From Myxococcus stipitatus (lineage in GTDB: Bacteria > Myxococcota > Myxococcia > Myxococcales > Myxococcaceae): a stretch of 64,000 nt of DNA. Each line of letters opens with the position of its first letter. Positions within the stretch are counted from its first letter, which is position 1. The notes under the pieces are model-generated. The model was given only the letters and a program-made list of their open reading frames with translations, was not told the DNA's origin and did no database searches. A program made the position numbers and the translations under genes. Shown here one piece after another: positions 44,610 through 53,050 of the stretch. The DNA lies in assembly GCF_038561935.1 (NCBI RefSeq), contig NZ_CP102770.1:1860001-1924000 (forward strand). The letters run 5' to 3'.

Positions 44610-45797
44610 CTAGCAGCCCGAGGCCGAGATGGAGCCGGAGGCGTTGTACAGAACGATGTTCCTCACGATGCCGGACCAGTTCGCGATGGTGACGTTCCAG
44701 GTCTTCTTGAAGAACAGGAGCTTGATCTTCACGAACCCCGTCAGCGTGCCCGAGAGCGCGCTCAGGTTGAGGGGCGCCTTGAGCTGCCAGGAAGCCATGC
44801 AGAGGCTCCAGTCGAGGCTGGCCAGGGGCGCCACCGTGGCGTTGATGAGCTGCAGGGAGCCGGTCACGCCAAAGCTGGCGATGGCGACGTTCACCGCCGC
44901 GGAGGCCACCACGTTGGCGAAGCCGCCCACGGTGCCGGTGACCGCGGCGACCAGGGGGTTCACCTGGCCATTCACGCGCATCGTCACGCCACCCGTCAGC
45001 GAGGCCTTCACGGTGAGCGGGACAGGGCCGACCATGAACGTCTTGGACACGGAGAAGAAGGACCGGCTCCAGTTGATCGGGGTCGTCGAGAAGTTGCCGG
45101 CGAGGTTGGTGCTCCAGATCATCGCGCTCATGGCGTACAGCGCCGCGCTGCCGCTGTTGCAGCCACCCTGCTGCCCGCAGACGGTGGCGCGACCGCGCAC
45201 CAGCTCCTTCTGGATGCTGAAGGCGGTGCCGTGGACCCGGCCCTCGGCGAGCGCCTCCTGCTTCTTCGCCGTGGTGCTGGTGGCGGGCGTCGCGGTGATG
45301 GCCGCGCTGACGTTGTAGCCAGCGCCGAAGATGGTGTTACCGAACAGCTCGGTGCGCTGGTAGCTCTTGGTGATGGGCCCGACGAGCGCCGCCCCCGACC
45401 CCGCGGAGCGCAGCCCGGCCAGGTCCTGCGTCGGCACCGTCTCCGTCGGCGGCGGCACGTTCTGCGTGGTGGCCTCCGGAATGGTGGCCTGGCCGTACTG
45501 CAGGTGCCGCATGCCGTCATTCATGTCGAGATAGACGGGCGCGTTGAGCAGCGTCGACTCGCCCTGGACGACGGCGTCCTGCTCCGGCGGCGTGTATGTG
45601 CTGCTCGGGTTGAACGGGAGGACCGGCGTCTCCCACGGAGTCTTGTCGTCCAGCTGGGTGTTGGACGGATAGAGGGTGTATGGGTACTTCGCCGAGTCAA
45701 CGACATACGGCGTGGTGTCTTGGTAATCCTGCGCGGACGCGAAGGTGGACGCGGTGAGCGCCAGGAGCGCCAGGGCCTTGGATACTGCCTTCATCAT
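44610..45797 (-). CDS. exported hypothetical protein, first gene of the operon
   Basis: 395 residues from the ATG at 45797 (GGAGAGG 7 nt upstream). Signal peptide MMKAVSKALALLALTASTFASA. The mature protein has a Pro/Thr/Tyr-rich start and a beta-rich body with long amphipathic strands (GGVTMRVNGQVNPLVAAVTG, TVAPLASLDWSLCMASWQLK, GFVKIKLLFFKKTWNVTI), a possible CGQQGGC disulphide loop, and a C-terminal Cys. The strand pattern could suit an outer-membrane or surface beta-protein. No family recognised. The promoter presumably lies in the divergent gap at 45798-46217. Confidence 0.75.
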   Translation of the reverse strand: MMKAVSKALALLALTASTFASAQDYQDTTPYVVDSAKYPYTLYPSNTQLDDKTPWETPVLPFNPSSTYTPPEQDAVVQGESTLLNAPVYLDMNDGMRHLQYGQATIPEATTQNVPPPTETVPTQDLAGLRSAGSGAALVGPITKSYQRTELFGNTIFGAGYNVSAAITATPATSTTAKKQEALAEGRVHGTAFSIQKELVRGRATVCGQQGGCNSGSAALYAMSAMIWSTNLAGNFSTTPINWSRSFFSVSKTFMVGPVPLTVKASLTGGVTMRVNGQVNPLVAAVTGTVGGFANVVASAAVNVAIASFGVTGSLQLINATVAPLASLDWSLCMASWQLKAPLNLSALSGTLTGFVKIKLLFFKKTWNVTIANWSGIVRNIVLYNASGSISASGC

Positions 45798-46217
45798 GAT
45801 GGGCCTCTCCAGTGAACGGTTACGGCGCGCGGCCTTTGTGCACGCTGCGCGCCACCCTCGCTGGGATGGCTCTCTCTCCGCTGGGCCCTTTGATTTCCCG
45901 GGGTTGGCTTCTGCCTGCGCCCTGGTAACGACTGTTGTCACTGATAACGCGTGTGCCCAGGGAGGGCCCTCGGCGTGATCACACCCGTTTCCAGCGCCTC
46001 GACACTCCAGCGGCCCTGAGCGCGGCGGACGCGTGGGGTTGCCCTCTCGAAGCGGGCTCCAGGCACGGGTCCTCCGCGTGTCGAAGCCGCGCCATGGTAA
46101 CAACGGTGACCACCCGGGCCGCCGGACGCGTCGTCGGTCCCTGCCCGGGTCCAGTAGTATCCGCGCCACGCCGCCGACCGGCTGGGGAGGGAGCAGCATG
46201 CACGGGGAGAGGCGGCC
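45798..46217. promoter_or_regulatory. divergent promoter region with two GTAAC-type dyads
   Basis: 420 bp between the exported-protein operon and the kinase gene. Two similar imperfect dyads are present: GGTAACGACTGTTGTCAC (45924-45941) and GGTAACAACGGTGACC (46096-46111). They may be binding sites of one regulator acting on both directions; the DNA shows only the dyads. Confidence 0.35.
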
Positions 46218-49049
46218 ATGAGGAACGAGCAGCGGGAGAAGAGCGCTCCCGGCGGGCATGCCGAGGAGGTCCAGGTCCCTTCCCGCGACGGGGAACCGCT
46301 GCCCAGGCTCGAGGACGGGGGGCCCGCCACCTGGCCCTATGAAGGGGATCCCACGAAGGCTCCACCCCTCGAGCCCGGCTACACGCTGCTGGGTCGCTAT
46401 ACGGTGCTGGGCACGCTGGGGCAGGGCAGCATGGGGGTGGTCCTGAGCGTGTATGACGCGCGGCTGGATCGTCGCGTGGCGCTCAAGCTGCTGCGCCCCT
46501 GGAGCGGAGCCGAGAGCCGCCGCGACGAGGAGCAGGCCCGGTTCGTGCGCGAGGCGCAGGCGATGGCCCGCCTGAGCCACCCCCAGGTGGTGGCGGTGTA
46601 CGACGCGGGGACCTTGGAGGACGGCGCGCTCTTCATCGCCATGGAGTACGTGGAGGGGCAGACGCTGCGCCGATGGCAGCAGGGACGCGCGTGGAGCGAG
46701 GTGCTGGCGCAATACCTGGCGGCGGGGCAGGGGCTGGCCGCCGCCCACGAAGCGGGCCTCATCCACCATGACTTCAAGCCGGACAATGTGCTGGTGGGCC
46801 AGGACGGGCGGGCACGGGTGACGGACTTCGGCCTGGCCTGGCTCGAGTCCGTCTCGGTGGACGAGCCCCGCGAGGTCCCCGCGCAGCCGCTCCCCGCGCA
46901 GCCCACCGTGGCGCTCGCGCCGCTGACCACGCGCTCGAGCCAGTGGATGGGGACGCCGAGCTACATGGCGGACGAGCAGTTCCGAGGCCAACGGGGAGAC
47001 GCGCGCAGCGACCTGTATGCCTTCTGCGTGTCCCTCTATGAGGGGCTGTACGGCCAGCTGCCCTTCCAGGGCAACACCGTGGCGGAGCTGCGCGCGGCTC
47101 AGCGCGCGGGCAGGGTGGTGCCGCCGGCGGACTCGCAGGTCCCCGCGTGGGTGACGCGCACGCTCCTCCAGGGGTTGAGCACTGATTCGGCGAAGCGTCC
47201 CTCCTCCATGAAGGCGCTGCTGAATGCGCTGGCGGACGACCCGGAGAAGAAGCGGCGGGCGAGGCCCTCGCGTTGGGCCCTGGTCGGCGCGGTGGGGGCG
47301 GCGGCGGGGCTGGCCTTGTGGGCATGGGCTCGCCCGCGGGAGCAGGTGTGCGGTCGCATGGAGCTGCGGCTGAGCGGAGTCTGGGATGAGGCGGTCAGGG
47401 CCCGGCTGGAGCAGGGGTTTGTCGCCACGGGGGCACCCTCCGCGCGGGCCACCGCCGAGCGGGTGGTGCAGGGGCTGGAGGCCTATGCGGGCGCCTGGGT
47501 GAGACAGCGCACCGCGCTGTGCCTGAGCGCGAGCCAGGAGGGGCGCCCGAAGAACTCGGGGCTGCTGGTGCTGGAGGAGGCCTGCCTGGAGCGCAGGCGC
47601 GGCCAACTGCGCGCGCTCACCGAGCTGTTGTCCCAGAGTCCAGACACCCCCCTGGTGAGCAAGGCGGTGGAGGTGGTGCAGGCCCTGCCGCCGCTGGAGT
47701 ACTGCCAGGACGCCAAGGCGCTCACCGCCGCGGTGCCGCCGCCGGAGGACCCGGTGGTGCGCGGGAAGGTGGAGGCGCTCCAGCAGCAGGTCGACTCCTT
47801 GCGGGTGCTGCTGGATACCCACCGCGTCCAGGAGGGGCTCTCGCTGGCGAACTCCCTGCTGCCTCAGGTGAAGGCGGCAGGCCACGCTTCGCTGGAGGCT
47901 CAGACGCTCTATCTCATGGCATGGATGAGAGAAGGGACAGGCGACTACCGAGCCACCGTGGAGGGGCTGCGCGAGTCCATGGTGGTGGCGGCGCGTGGCA
48001 GGGACGCCTATACGCTGGCCCAGGCCTCGAACTCCCTGGTCTGGGTGACGGGCAACCGCCTGAGGCGGCCGCACGACGCGCTGCAGATGGTGCCCATGGC
48101 GCAGAGCATGGTGGAGCTGGCGGACGATGACCGCATCCGCGCCTTTGCCTCCAACAGCGAGGGCACCATCCTCATGGCCGTGGGCAAGCACGAGCAGGCG
48201 CGGCAGGCGTTCGAGCACGCCCTGGCGCTGAGGAAGAAGGTGTGGGGCCCCGAGCACTGGGAGGTGGCCTCCACGCTCCACAACCTGGGCCTGCTGTTCC
48301 AGAGCATGGGCCGGGTGGACGAGGCGCTCGAGGCCCATCGCCTCTCGCTGGAGCTGCGCAAGAAGGTGTTGGGTCCAGAGCACCCACGGGTGGCCGAGTC
48401 GCTCAGGGACCTCGGCACCACGCTCCAGGAGATGGGCCGGTTCGAGGAGGCGCTCGAGGCGCAGGCGCGCGCCCTGTCGCTGAAGCAGAAGGTGCTGGGC
48501 TCCGAGCATCCGTCCGTGGCCGACTCGCTCAGCGCGCGAGGCCACGTGCTCCGCGACATGGGGAGGGCCGAGGAGGCGCTCGAGGACTACGCGCGCGTGC
48601 TGGAGCTGAACCTGAAGCTGCTCGGCCCCGAGAGCCCGCTCGTCGCCTGGGCGCTCACGGACCAAGGCGAGGCGCTGGTGGACCTGGGGCGGCACGCGGA
48701 GGCGCGGGAGAAGTTCACGCGCGCCATGGCCTTTCAGGACAAGGTCTTGGCACCGGACGATTTGGGGCGCCTGTGGCCCCTGCTGGGGATGGGCCGGCTC
48801 TGTCTGGCCGAGGGCAAGCCCGCCGAGGCCGTGCCATTCCTCGAGGGCGCCCTGAAGCTGGCTTTGACCAATGAGAGGGCGCGGGTTCAATTCCCGCTGG
48901 CCCGTGCGCTCTGGGACTCCCACGGAGACAGGGCGCGAGCCATCGAGCTGGCCACCCAGGCCCGCGACTACTGGAGCCGGGTGGACCGGAAGGCGGACGC
49001 GGAGCGGGCCGCTCAGTGGCTGAAGCAGCACGCCACATCCAGGCCATGA
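46218..49049 (+). CDS. TPR-repeat Ser/Thr protein kinase (Pkn2-type), membrane-anchored
   Basis: 943 residues. The N-terminal kinase domain (about 55-320) has GQGSMGVV, the ATP-site Lys90 in VALKLLRP, catalytic IHHDFKPDN (182-190), DFGLAW and GTPSYMADEQ. The catalytic loop reads HHD where HRD is usual, so it is a non-RD kinase. One transmembrane segment (about 353-372, WALVGAVGAAAGLALWAWA) is followed by an extracytoplasmic region with tandem 42-residue TPRs built on GPEHPxVAxSLxxLG. It may sense peptides or the products of the divergent operon and signal to the FHA activator at the far end. Ribosome site GGAGAGG. Confidence 0.9.
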   Translation: MRNEQREKSAPGGHAEEVQVPSRDGEPLPRLEDGGPATWPYEGDPTKAPPLEPGYTLLGRYTVLGTLGQGSMGVVLSVYDARLDRRVALKLLRPWSGAESRRDEEQARFVREAQAMARLSHPQVVAVYDAGTLEDGALFIAMEYVEGQTLRRWQQGRAWSEVLAQYLAAGQGLAAAHEAGLIHHDFKPDNVLVGQDGRARVTDFGLAWLESVSVDEPREVPAQPLPAQPTVALAPLTTRSSQWMGTPSYMADEQFRGQRGDARSDLYAFCVSLYEGLYGQLPFQGNTVAELRAAQRAGRVVPPADSQVPAWVTRTLLQGLSTDSAKRPSSMKALLNALADDPEKKRRARPSRWALVGAVGAAAGLALWAWARPREQVCGRMELRLSGVWDEAVRARLEQGFVATGAPSARATAERVVQGLEAYAGAWVRQRTALCLSASQEGRPKNSGLLVLEEACLERRRGQLRALTELLSQSPDTPLVSKAVEVVQALPPLEYCQDAKALTAAVPPPEDPVVRGKVEALQQQVDSLRVLLDTHRVQEGLSLANSLLPQVKAAGHASLEAQTLYLMAWMREGTGDYRATVEGLRESMVVAARGRDAYTLAQASNSLVWVTGNRLRRPHDALQMVPMAQSMVELADDDRIRAFASNSEGTILMAVGKHEQARQAFEHALALRKKVWGPEHWEVASTLHNLGLLFQSMGRVDEALEAHRLSLELRKKVLGPEHPRVAESLRDLGTTLQEMGRFEEALEAQARALSLKQKVLGSEHPSVADSLSARGHVLRDMGRAEEALEDYARVLELNLKLLGPESPLVAWALTDQGEALVDLGRHAEAREKFTRAMAFQDKVLAPDDLGRLWPLLGMGRLCLAEGKPAEAVPFLEGALKLALTNERARVQFPLARALWDSHGDRARAIELATQARDYWSRVDRKADAERAAQWLKQHATSRP

Positions 49050-49343
49050 GTGACGGAGCCTGTCCGCCCCAGGGCTCACTGGAAGCGCCTGGGCGGTACC
49101 AACGGGCTGGCGCGTCTCCACGGCGAGGTGATGCGCCGCATCCGCTCCGTGGGGCCTTCCCGGACCGCGCCTCATCCGCGCTGTCGCCCCTGAAGTCACC
49201 GGTGGCTGGGACGACCACCGCTACCTCGACATGGACCTGCTGAAGTCAAACCCCGCGCTTTGAAACCATGACGTGCATGCTTGGCGAATACCTCGCCGGT
49301 GCCGCGTGCCGCGACACTGCGACCACTCCCGCTCAGCTCGGAC

Positions 49344-49460
49344 TCAAGCGAGCGCTCGACTCATGGCGGGCTGTGACACGTGCATGCGCTCTGCGGCCTC
49401 GGTAACGCTGAAGTCACGCAAGAGTGCATCCAGGGTGGTGAGGAGATTGAGGTCGGACAT
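49344..49460 (-). pseudogene. truncated LysR-family regulator start
   Basis: The ATG at 49460 starts MSDLNLLTTLDALLRDFSVT and continues EAAERMHVSQPAMSRALA to a stop. This is the beginning of a LysR helix-turn-helix, complete to the end of the recognition helix, and nothing LysR-like follows. About 38 residues remain of a normal 300. Confidence 0.7.
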
Positions 49461-50109
49461 GGGCACGAGAAGCGAGCCTGGATTTTCAATGATGCAAGCA
49501 GCCCAGGGACTCCGCCAGCAACTCGCTTGGCTGTACCGGCTGGACGGTTCACAGCGCCTGCAGGGCTGGGAACCTGAAGGAAGACGCCCTTGAGGCGGCA
49601 GCGTGCCTGACGGAGAGGGAAGGCGTCGCCCGGCTCGCGGCGGCTGAGTTGCGATTCGCGCGGCCCCTGGGCGTGCCGTCCTTGACGCCCGCGTTGCAGC
49701 GGCGCGTGGTTCTTCGTCTCCGGCAGCTCGCTGGAGGGGAGGTCCGAAAGGAAGACACGAAGAGAGGGCTTGGAGTCTTGGGCGGCGGTGTTCCGTGGAG
49801 TGTTCGCGGTGGCGGACCTGCTCCCGGGCTACCGGCAATGGTTCAAGTCCTTTCCGGTGGCAAACGGGTGGAGTGCATTCTGGGGGCGCGCGTGGCTTTG
49901 GCGGCGCTTCGCAAGGACGAAGCGCGTGAAGCCATTCTCCCTGCTCATCGGGTCAGGGCGGGGCTTTCTCGGGTTCTACGCCATGACCTCCGGCGCCACG
50001 ACCTGGCTGCCCTGGCACAACACGTGGGATGAGTCCGTGGAGATCTCCATCAAGGTGTATTGCTTGTGCGTGGGCGGCGATGAGAAGTGGTGGGGGGCTG
50101 CGGCGGAGC

Positions 50110-50165
50110 GCAGGCAATCGTGTTGCCCGAATGGGACATTCTTCGGTGACCACCACGCGCCTGTA
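50110..50165 (+). pseudogene. tyrosine recombinase tail remnant
   Basis: The plus strand reads ARMGHSSVTTTRLYLERS, the last catalytic box of phage-type integrases, with the Gly-His and the tyrosine nucleophile. Nothing upstream in frame belongs to an integrase. Confidence 0.55.
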
Positions 50166-50222
50166 CCTCGAGCGGTCTCTTGGCTTGATGTTCCTCTGGG
50201 CCATGGTATGGGCCGGAAGGCA

Positions 50223-51050
50223 ATGACTGCTCCCGCCTCGTTCCCGAATCATTCGTACGTGGGCTCCATGCGCCTCGGACGCTGGTTGGTGGTTCGCGAC
50301 ACCGACATGAGCCCCGCGTTGTCGGTGTCGGTCGAATGCGTGAGTGGCCTCTGGCACGCGTGGTTGCGGCGCGACGGCGAGCGGCCCGTGGCGCTGATGT
50401 TGGTGCACGAGGCGCATCTCTCGCGAGCCCCTGAAGAGTTCGAGGTGTTTCACGGTCAGCACGCCGCTGGAATCGCGGTGCTGGTTCGTGCGCTCCACGC
50501 CCCGGCGATGGAGAAGCTGCCTGACGTCCGTGCGATGATCGCAGCGATCAGCAGCGAGACGGAGCGCAAGCTCGTCTCGCTGGCCCATCGCAACGAACCC
50601 GAGTTCGTCGAACGGTGGAATCGGGGACCTCAGACGGTGCTGGTCCACGACGAACGCTTCACCAGCCTGGAGCCCACGGACCTGAGCGGCGGCCACGGCA
50701 TGCTCGAGCTCGGTGGGTTCTGGGCGCGTACCACCGGGCTCGATGGCTGGAGTGTGGTGGGTGTCGATGACGAGGACCTCGCCGTCCTGGTGCGCATCAA
50801 CCTCTCGGGCGTGTTCGACCACAACTACCTCATCGACAAGCGCTCGGCGGAGCTCGCTGCTCGCATGGCCCAGCTGTCCGTGACCTCATCCGGTGCGCCT
50901 GGGAGGCCCTATTCACCGAAGCAGCGGTACGTCGTTGGAGACGAGGTGGAGCATGCCTCCTTTGGCACCGGTCGAGTCGTCGAGGTCATGGGCAACAAGA
51001 TGAACGTCTTGTTTTCGGTGGGAGCGAAGATGCTCGTGCACGGGCGCTGA
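50223..51050 (+). CDS. hypothetical protein with C-terminal beta-barrel-like domain
   Basis: 275 residues from the ATG at 50223 (GGAAGG upstream). The body (to about 220) is mixed alpha/beta without recognised motifs. The last 45 residues (KQRYVVGDEVEHASFGTGRV then VEVMGNKMNVLFSVGAKMLV) match the small F/G-D-x-V-x-H-x-x-F-G-x-G beta-barrel found at the ends of UvrD-like helicases and related nucleic-acid proteins. It may therefore bind DNA/RNA or a polymerase. The frame continues upstream to 49770, but the ribosome site and coding character favour 50223. Confidence 0.6.
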   Translation: MTAPASFPNHSYVGSMRLGRWLVVRDTDMSPALSVSVECVSGLWHAWLRRDGERPVALMLVHEAHLSRAPEEFEVFHGQHAAGIAVLVRALHAPAMEKLPDVRAMIAAISSETERKLVSLAHRNEPEFVERWNRGPQTVLVHDERFTSLEPTDLSGGHGMLELGGFWARTTGLDGWSVVGVDDEDLAVLVRINLSGVFDHNYLIDKRSAELAARMAQLSVTSSGAPGRPYSPKQRYVVGDEVEHASFGTGRVVEVMGNKMNVLFSVGAKMLVHGR

Positions 51051-51160
51051 GCCACGGCGCTCGGAGTAAGGTCAGACTCGGCGGATGCCTGGAGGTGATA
51101 TCAGAATTGCCTCAAGAGAATGAGGTGGAGACGAACTTGAAAAGGCGCGGCGTTCCGAGC

Positions 51161-51223
51161 GCGTGAGCCAGGAGCGCGGGAAGAGAGACGGCCGACAGCG
51201 TTGTGGAGGGGTTGACTCAGGTC
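51161..51223 (+). repeat. 63-bp inverted repeat, left arm
   Basis: Starts GCGTGAGCCAGGAGC and ends GACTCAGGTC. Its reverse complement recurs at 52085-52147 with, by eye, two mismatches. The arms enclose 861 bp with the SMI1/KNR4-like gene. Confidence 0.85.
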
Positions 51224-51295
51224 TCGGCGGCCGCACACGGAAATCTCACGAGATTTCACGTCCCGGCTTCTGGCGAAGAGCGAATAATCGGTCTC

Positions 51296-51886
51296 CTACT
51301 TCGAACCAAAGACCTGTGCGCGATAGTGCTTCGAGAACGCGGTCCAGCCAGGACTGTCGAAGAATGCTGCCTCGACCCAGTGGTGTATGAAACGCATGGC
51401 AAAGCCGCGCTGCAAATAGTCCTCGACGCCCACGGGCAGCGGCCGGAGCTCTCCGCCTCCGTCGAGTGGCACGAAATGCAGCCGGTCGAGGACCCGGCCC
51501 GATTCCATTTCGAGGCAGACCGCGAACTCGCCCTCGCAGTAATCGAAGGGCGAGAGGCGGTCGAGCAGCTCACGTGCCTCCGGAGACAATCCGTACGGGT
51601 CGAGGAGTTCCGCTCCTCGTCGGCCGTCGAGGCCGTCGACGCATGTGGAAACAGGGAGGACGTTCGCCTCTCCCCCAACGATGTCGATGTCGCGGTATGC
51701 GATTGCGGCGCCTTGTTGCAAGCGCCACCGGATCTGCATGGAATCAGCCTGCTCGTAGAAGCGCTCGAGTGCCGCGGGCAGTGTCAGAGTTCGTCGTACG
51801 CGGGCGAGGTCGGCGCCCTTGTGGCCATACGACAGCCGCACCGACCCGCTTTCGCCACCGAGGAAGCCGCGAGGGGCGCGATGCAA
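51296..51886 (-). CDS. SMI1/KNR4-like protein inside an inverted-repeat cassette
   Basis: 196 residues from the ATG at 51886. The pattern LTLPAALERFYEQADSMQIR then WRLQ, a YRDIDIVGG middle and FDYCEGEFAVCLEMESGRV is that of SMI1/KNR4-fold (SUKH) proteins, many of which are immunity proteins against secreted toxins. The C-terminus (DYLQRGFAMRFIHHWVEAAF) fits the family. No toxin gene lies beside it, so it could be an orphan immunity gene. Both sides carry the 63-bp inverted repeat. The family assignment is by pattern only. Confidence 0.5.
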   Translation of the reverse strand: MHRAPRGFLGGESGSVRLSYGHKGADLARVRRTLTLPAALERFYEQADSMQIRWRLQQGAAIAYRDIDIVGGEANVLPVSTCVDGLDGRRGAELLDPYGLSPEARELLDRLSPFDYCEGEFAVCLEMESGRVLDRLHFVPLDGGGELRPLPVGVEDYLQRGFAMRFIHHWVEAAFFDSPGWTAFSKHYRAQVFGSK

Positions 51887-51968
51887 GCATGGTATCGGTC
51901 CGAGACCGGATTATCGCTCATCAATGGATGATACGCGAGGAGACGCGTCTGTCGCGCAGCGCCGCTGG

Positions 51969-52080
51969 AGACGACCTTCAAGAAGCGCGGATCCTGGAGC
52001 CACGCGAGCGGGGAGAATCGCGGGATGGGAGGGTCGCGCAGGAGGCTCGCCGTGCCGAAAACGAGCGACAGGAGACCCTG
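51969..52080 (-). pseudogene. dispersed protein-tail fragment, copy 3
   Basis: Minus-strand frame reads SLLRDPPIPRFSPLAWLQDP then RFLKVVSS, matching copies at 22634-22760 and 34730-34805. It lies inside the inverted-repeat cassette, just upstream of the SMI1-like gene on the same strand, so it may be the broken start of that transcript or an older gene. Confidence 0.35.
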
Positions 52081-52084
52081 ACGC

Positions 52085-52147
52085 GACCTGAGTCAACCCC
52101 TCCACAACACTGTCGGCGGTCTCTCTTCCCGCGCTCCTGGCTCACGC
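52085..52147 (-). repeat. 63-bp inverted repeat, right arm
   Basis: Reverse-complement partner of 51161-51223. It interrupts the transposase-like frame that starts at 52466, so the repeat was inserted into, or recombined with, that gene. Confidence 0.85.
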
Positions 52148-52466
52148 AATCAAAAGGCCGACTGGTGGCCACGCCCGTGCGAGCCGTGAGTTCGGCCATC
52201 AGCTCGCGCACTTTCGCGTCCGGCTTTCGAGCCACCAGCCGCTTGAGCGCGTAGGCCACCGTGCCACGGATGGGCGAGAGCCTGCCGCCGCCCTTGGGCC
52301 ACGGCGCGACGTCTCCTGTCTCCCGGTACAGCCGCAGGACTCGGCGGACCGTCGCCGCGCCAATGCCTGGCAAATGGGCAATCCGCGCATACGACTGTCC
52401 CTCGTCGTGGAAGGCTCGCACGATGTCTCTCCGCAGCTTCACCGGCGTGGGAAGTCCTTCGCTCAT
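52148..52466 (-). pseudogene. IS630-type transposase start, truncated
   Basis: The ATG at 52466 starts MSEGLPTPVKLRRDIVRAFH, followed by helix-turn-helix patterns (SYARIAHLPGIGAATVRRVL then RLYRETGDV) and a linker with GTVAYALKRLVARKPDAKVR, typical of the DNA-binding part of IS630/Tc1-like transposases. The frame is lost at the inverted repeat (52147) and no DDE domain follows. Confidence 0.7.
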
Positions 52467-52478
52467 CCCCAGGGGAGC

Positions 52479-52736
52479 TCAAGCCTCGACGCTCTCGTCA
52501 ATCGAGCCCTGGGGTAGCGGCTTCATCGTGGCAATTCCTCGTCCGAGACGTGCCCGGGCATCCCCACCACGAGGCGGCGGCGGCACATCGCATGTCTCAC
52601 GCTTCCGTTGAGGGACCCGCTTCACCGTGGCTCGGCCCACGCGGAACTGCTCTGCCATTTCCTCGCACCTTCTGCCGCGAGCCTCGCGCACCTCGAGAAT
52701 GCGTCGGCGCAAGTTCTCGGAGAGCGGGAGGGTCAT
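52479..52736 (-). pseudogene. IS630-type transposase start, truncated (copy A)
   Basis: MTLPLSENLRRRILEVREAR then GRRCEEMAEQFRVGRATVKR is a transposase helix-turn-helix with the recognition helix intact; the rest is lost by about 52479. The DNA just upstream (52810-52932) is the repeat also found next to a related fragment at 57423-57547. It is a different element from the one at 52148-52466. Confidence 0.6.
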
Positions 52737-52809
52737 CCCAAGCGCAGCTCCTGCCCAGTGACTCGGCTCAACCGAACCCTCGCTGTGAGGCAAGGGGCCG
52801 CAGGCGGGC

Positions 52810-52932
52810 GTGTCATGGGGCCACTTGACGCGTCAGCAATCGCGGCTGACGTGTCAAATGTGGGGCCTGGCTGTTTCATCCTCCTCAAATCACACTGGAT
52901 GCATCGTGGCGCCGTCGTTGCAAGAGCCCGAC
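52810..52932. repeat. direct repeat with 33-bp dyad, copy 1
   Basis: Contains TTGACGCGTCA (52825-52835), an 11-nt spacer and TGACGTGTCAA (52847-52857), then GCCTGGCTGTTTCATC and TCAAATCACAC. The same arrangement recurs at 57541-57672. It lies upstream of fni and directly outside a transposase remnant, so it is either the conserved end of an IS or a shared regulatory region. Confidence 0.7.
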
Positions 52933-53050
52933 TCAGGTTCGCTGGCCGCATGCGGAGACGAACTCCACTGGCTCTCGGGCTTGCACCCTGGCCTTCGAAC
53001 CTTCAGGCACTTACGCGACTTCCACCCAGGGCAGACCGGACTTCAACGAG

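Larger units (their letters stand above)
49050..50222. other. gene remnants (LysR start, integrase end)
   Basis: About 1.2 kb without an intact gene. It contains the truncated LysR start at 49344-49460 and an integrase tail at about 50110-50165. A plus-strand frame from 49770 reads like coding sequence in part (YRQWFKSFPVANGWSAFWGR), so another broken gene is likely. The region looks like recombination debris. Confidence 0.45.

Noticed and set aside
42198..45815. 1205-residue plus-strand open frame
   Set aside because: Antisense shadow of three exported-protein genes on the minus strand; no coherent domains.
45798..49199. N-terminal extension of the minus-strand frame up to 49199
   Set aside because: This part is antisense to the kinase gene. 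The real gene starts at the ATG at 45797 with a signal peptide and ribosome site.
49344..49838. A full LysR gene from 49838
   Set aside because: Only the last 38 residues of that frame are LysR-like and they start at their own ATG (49460); the upstream part is random and the effector domain is absent.
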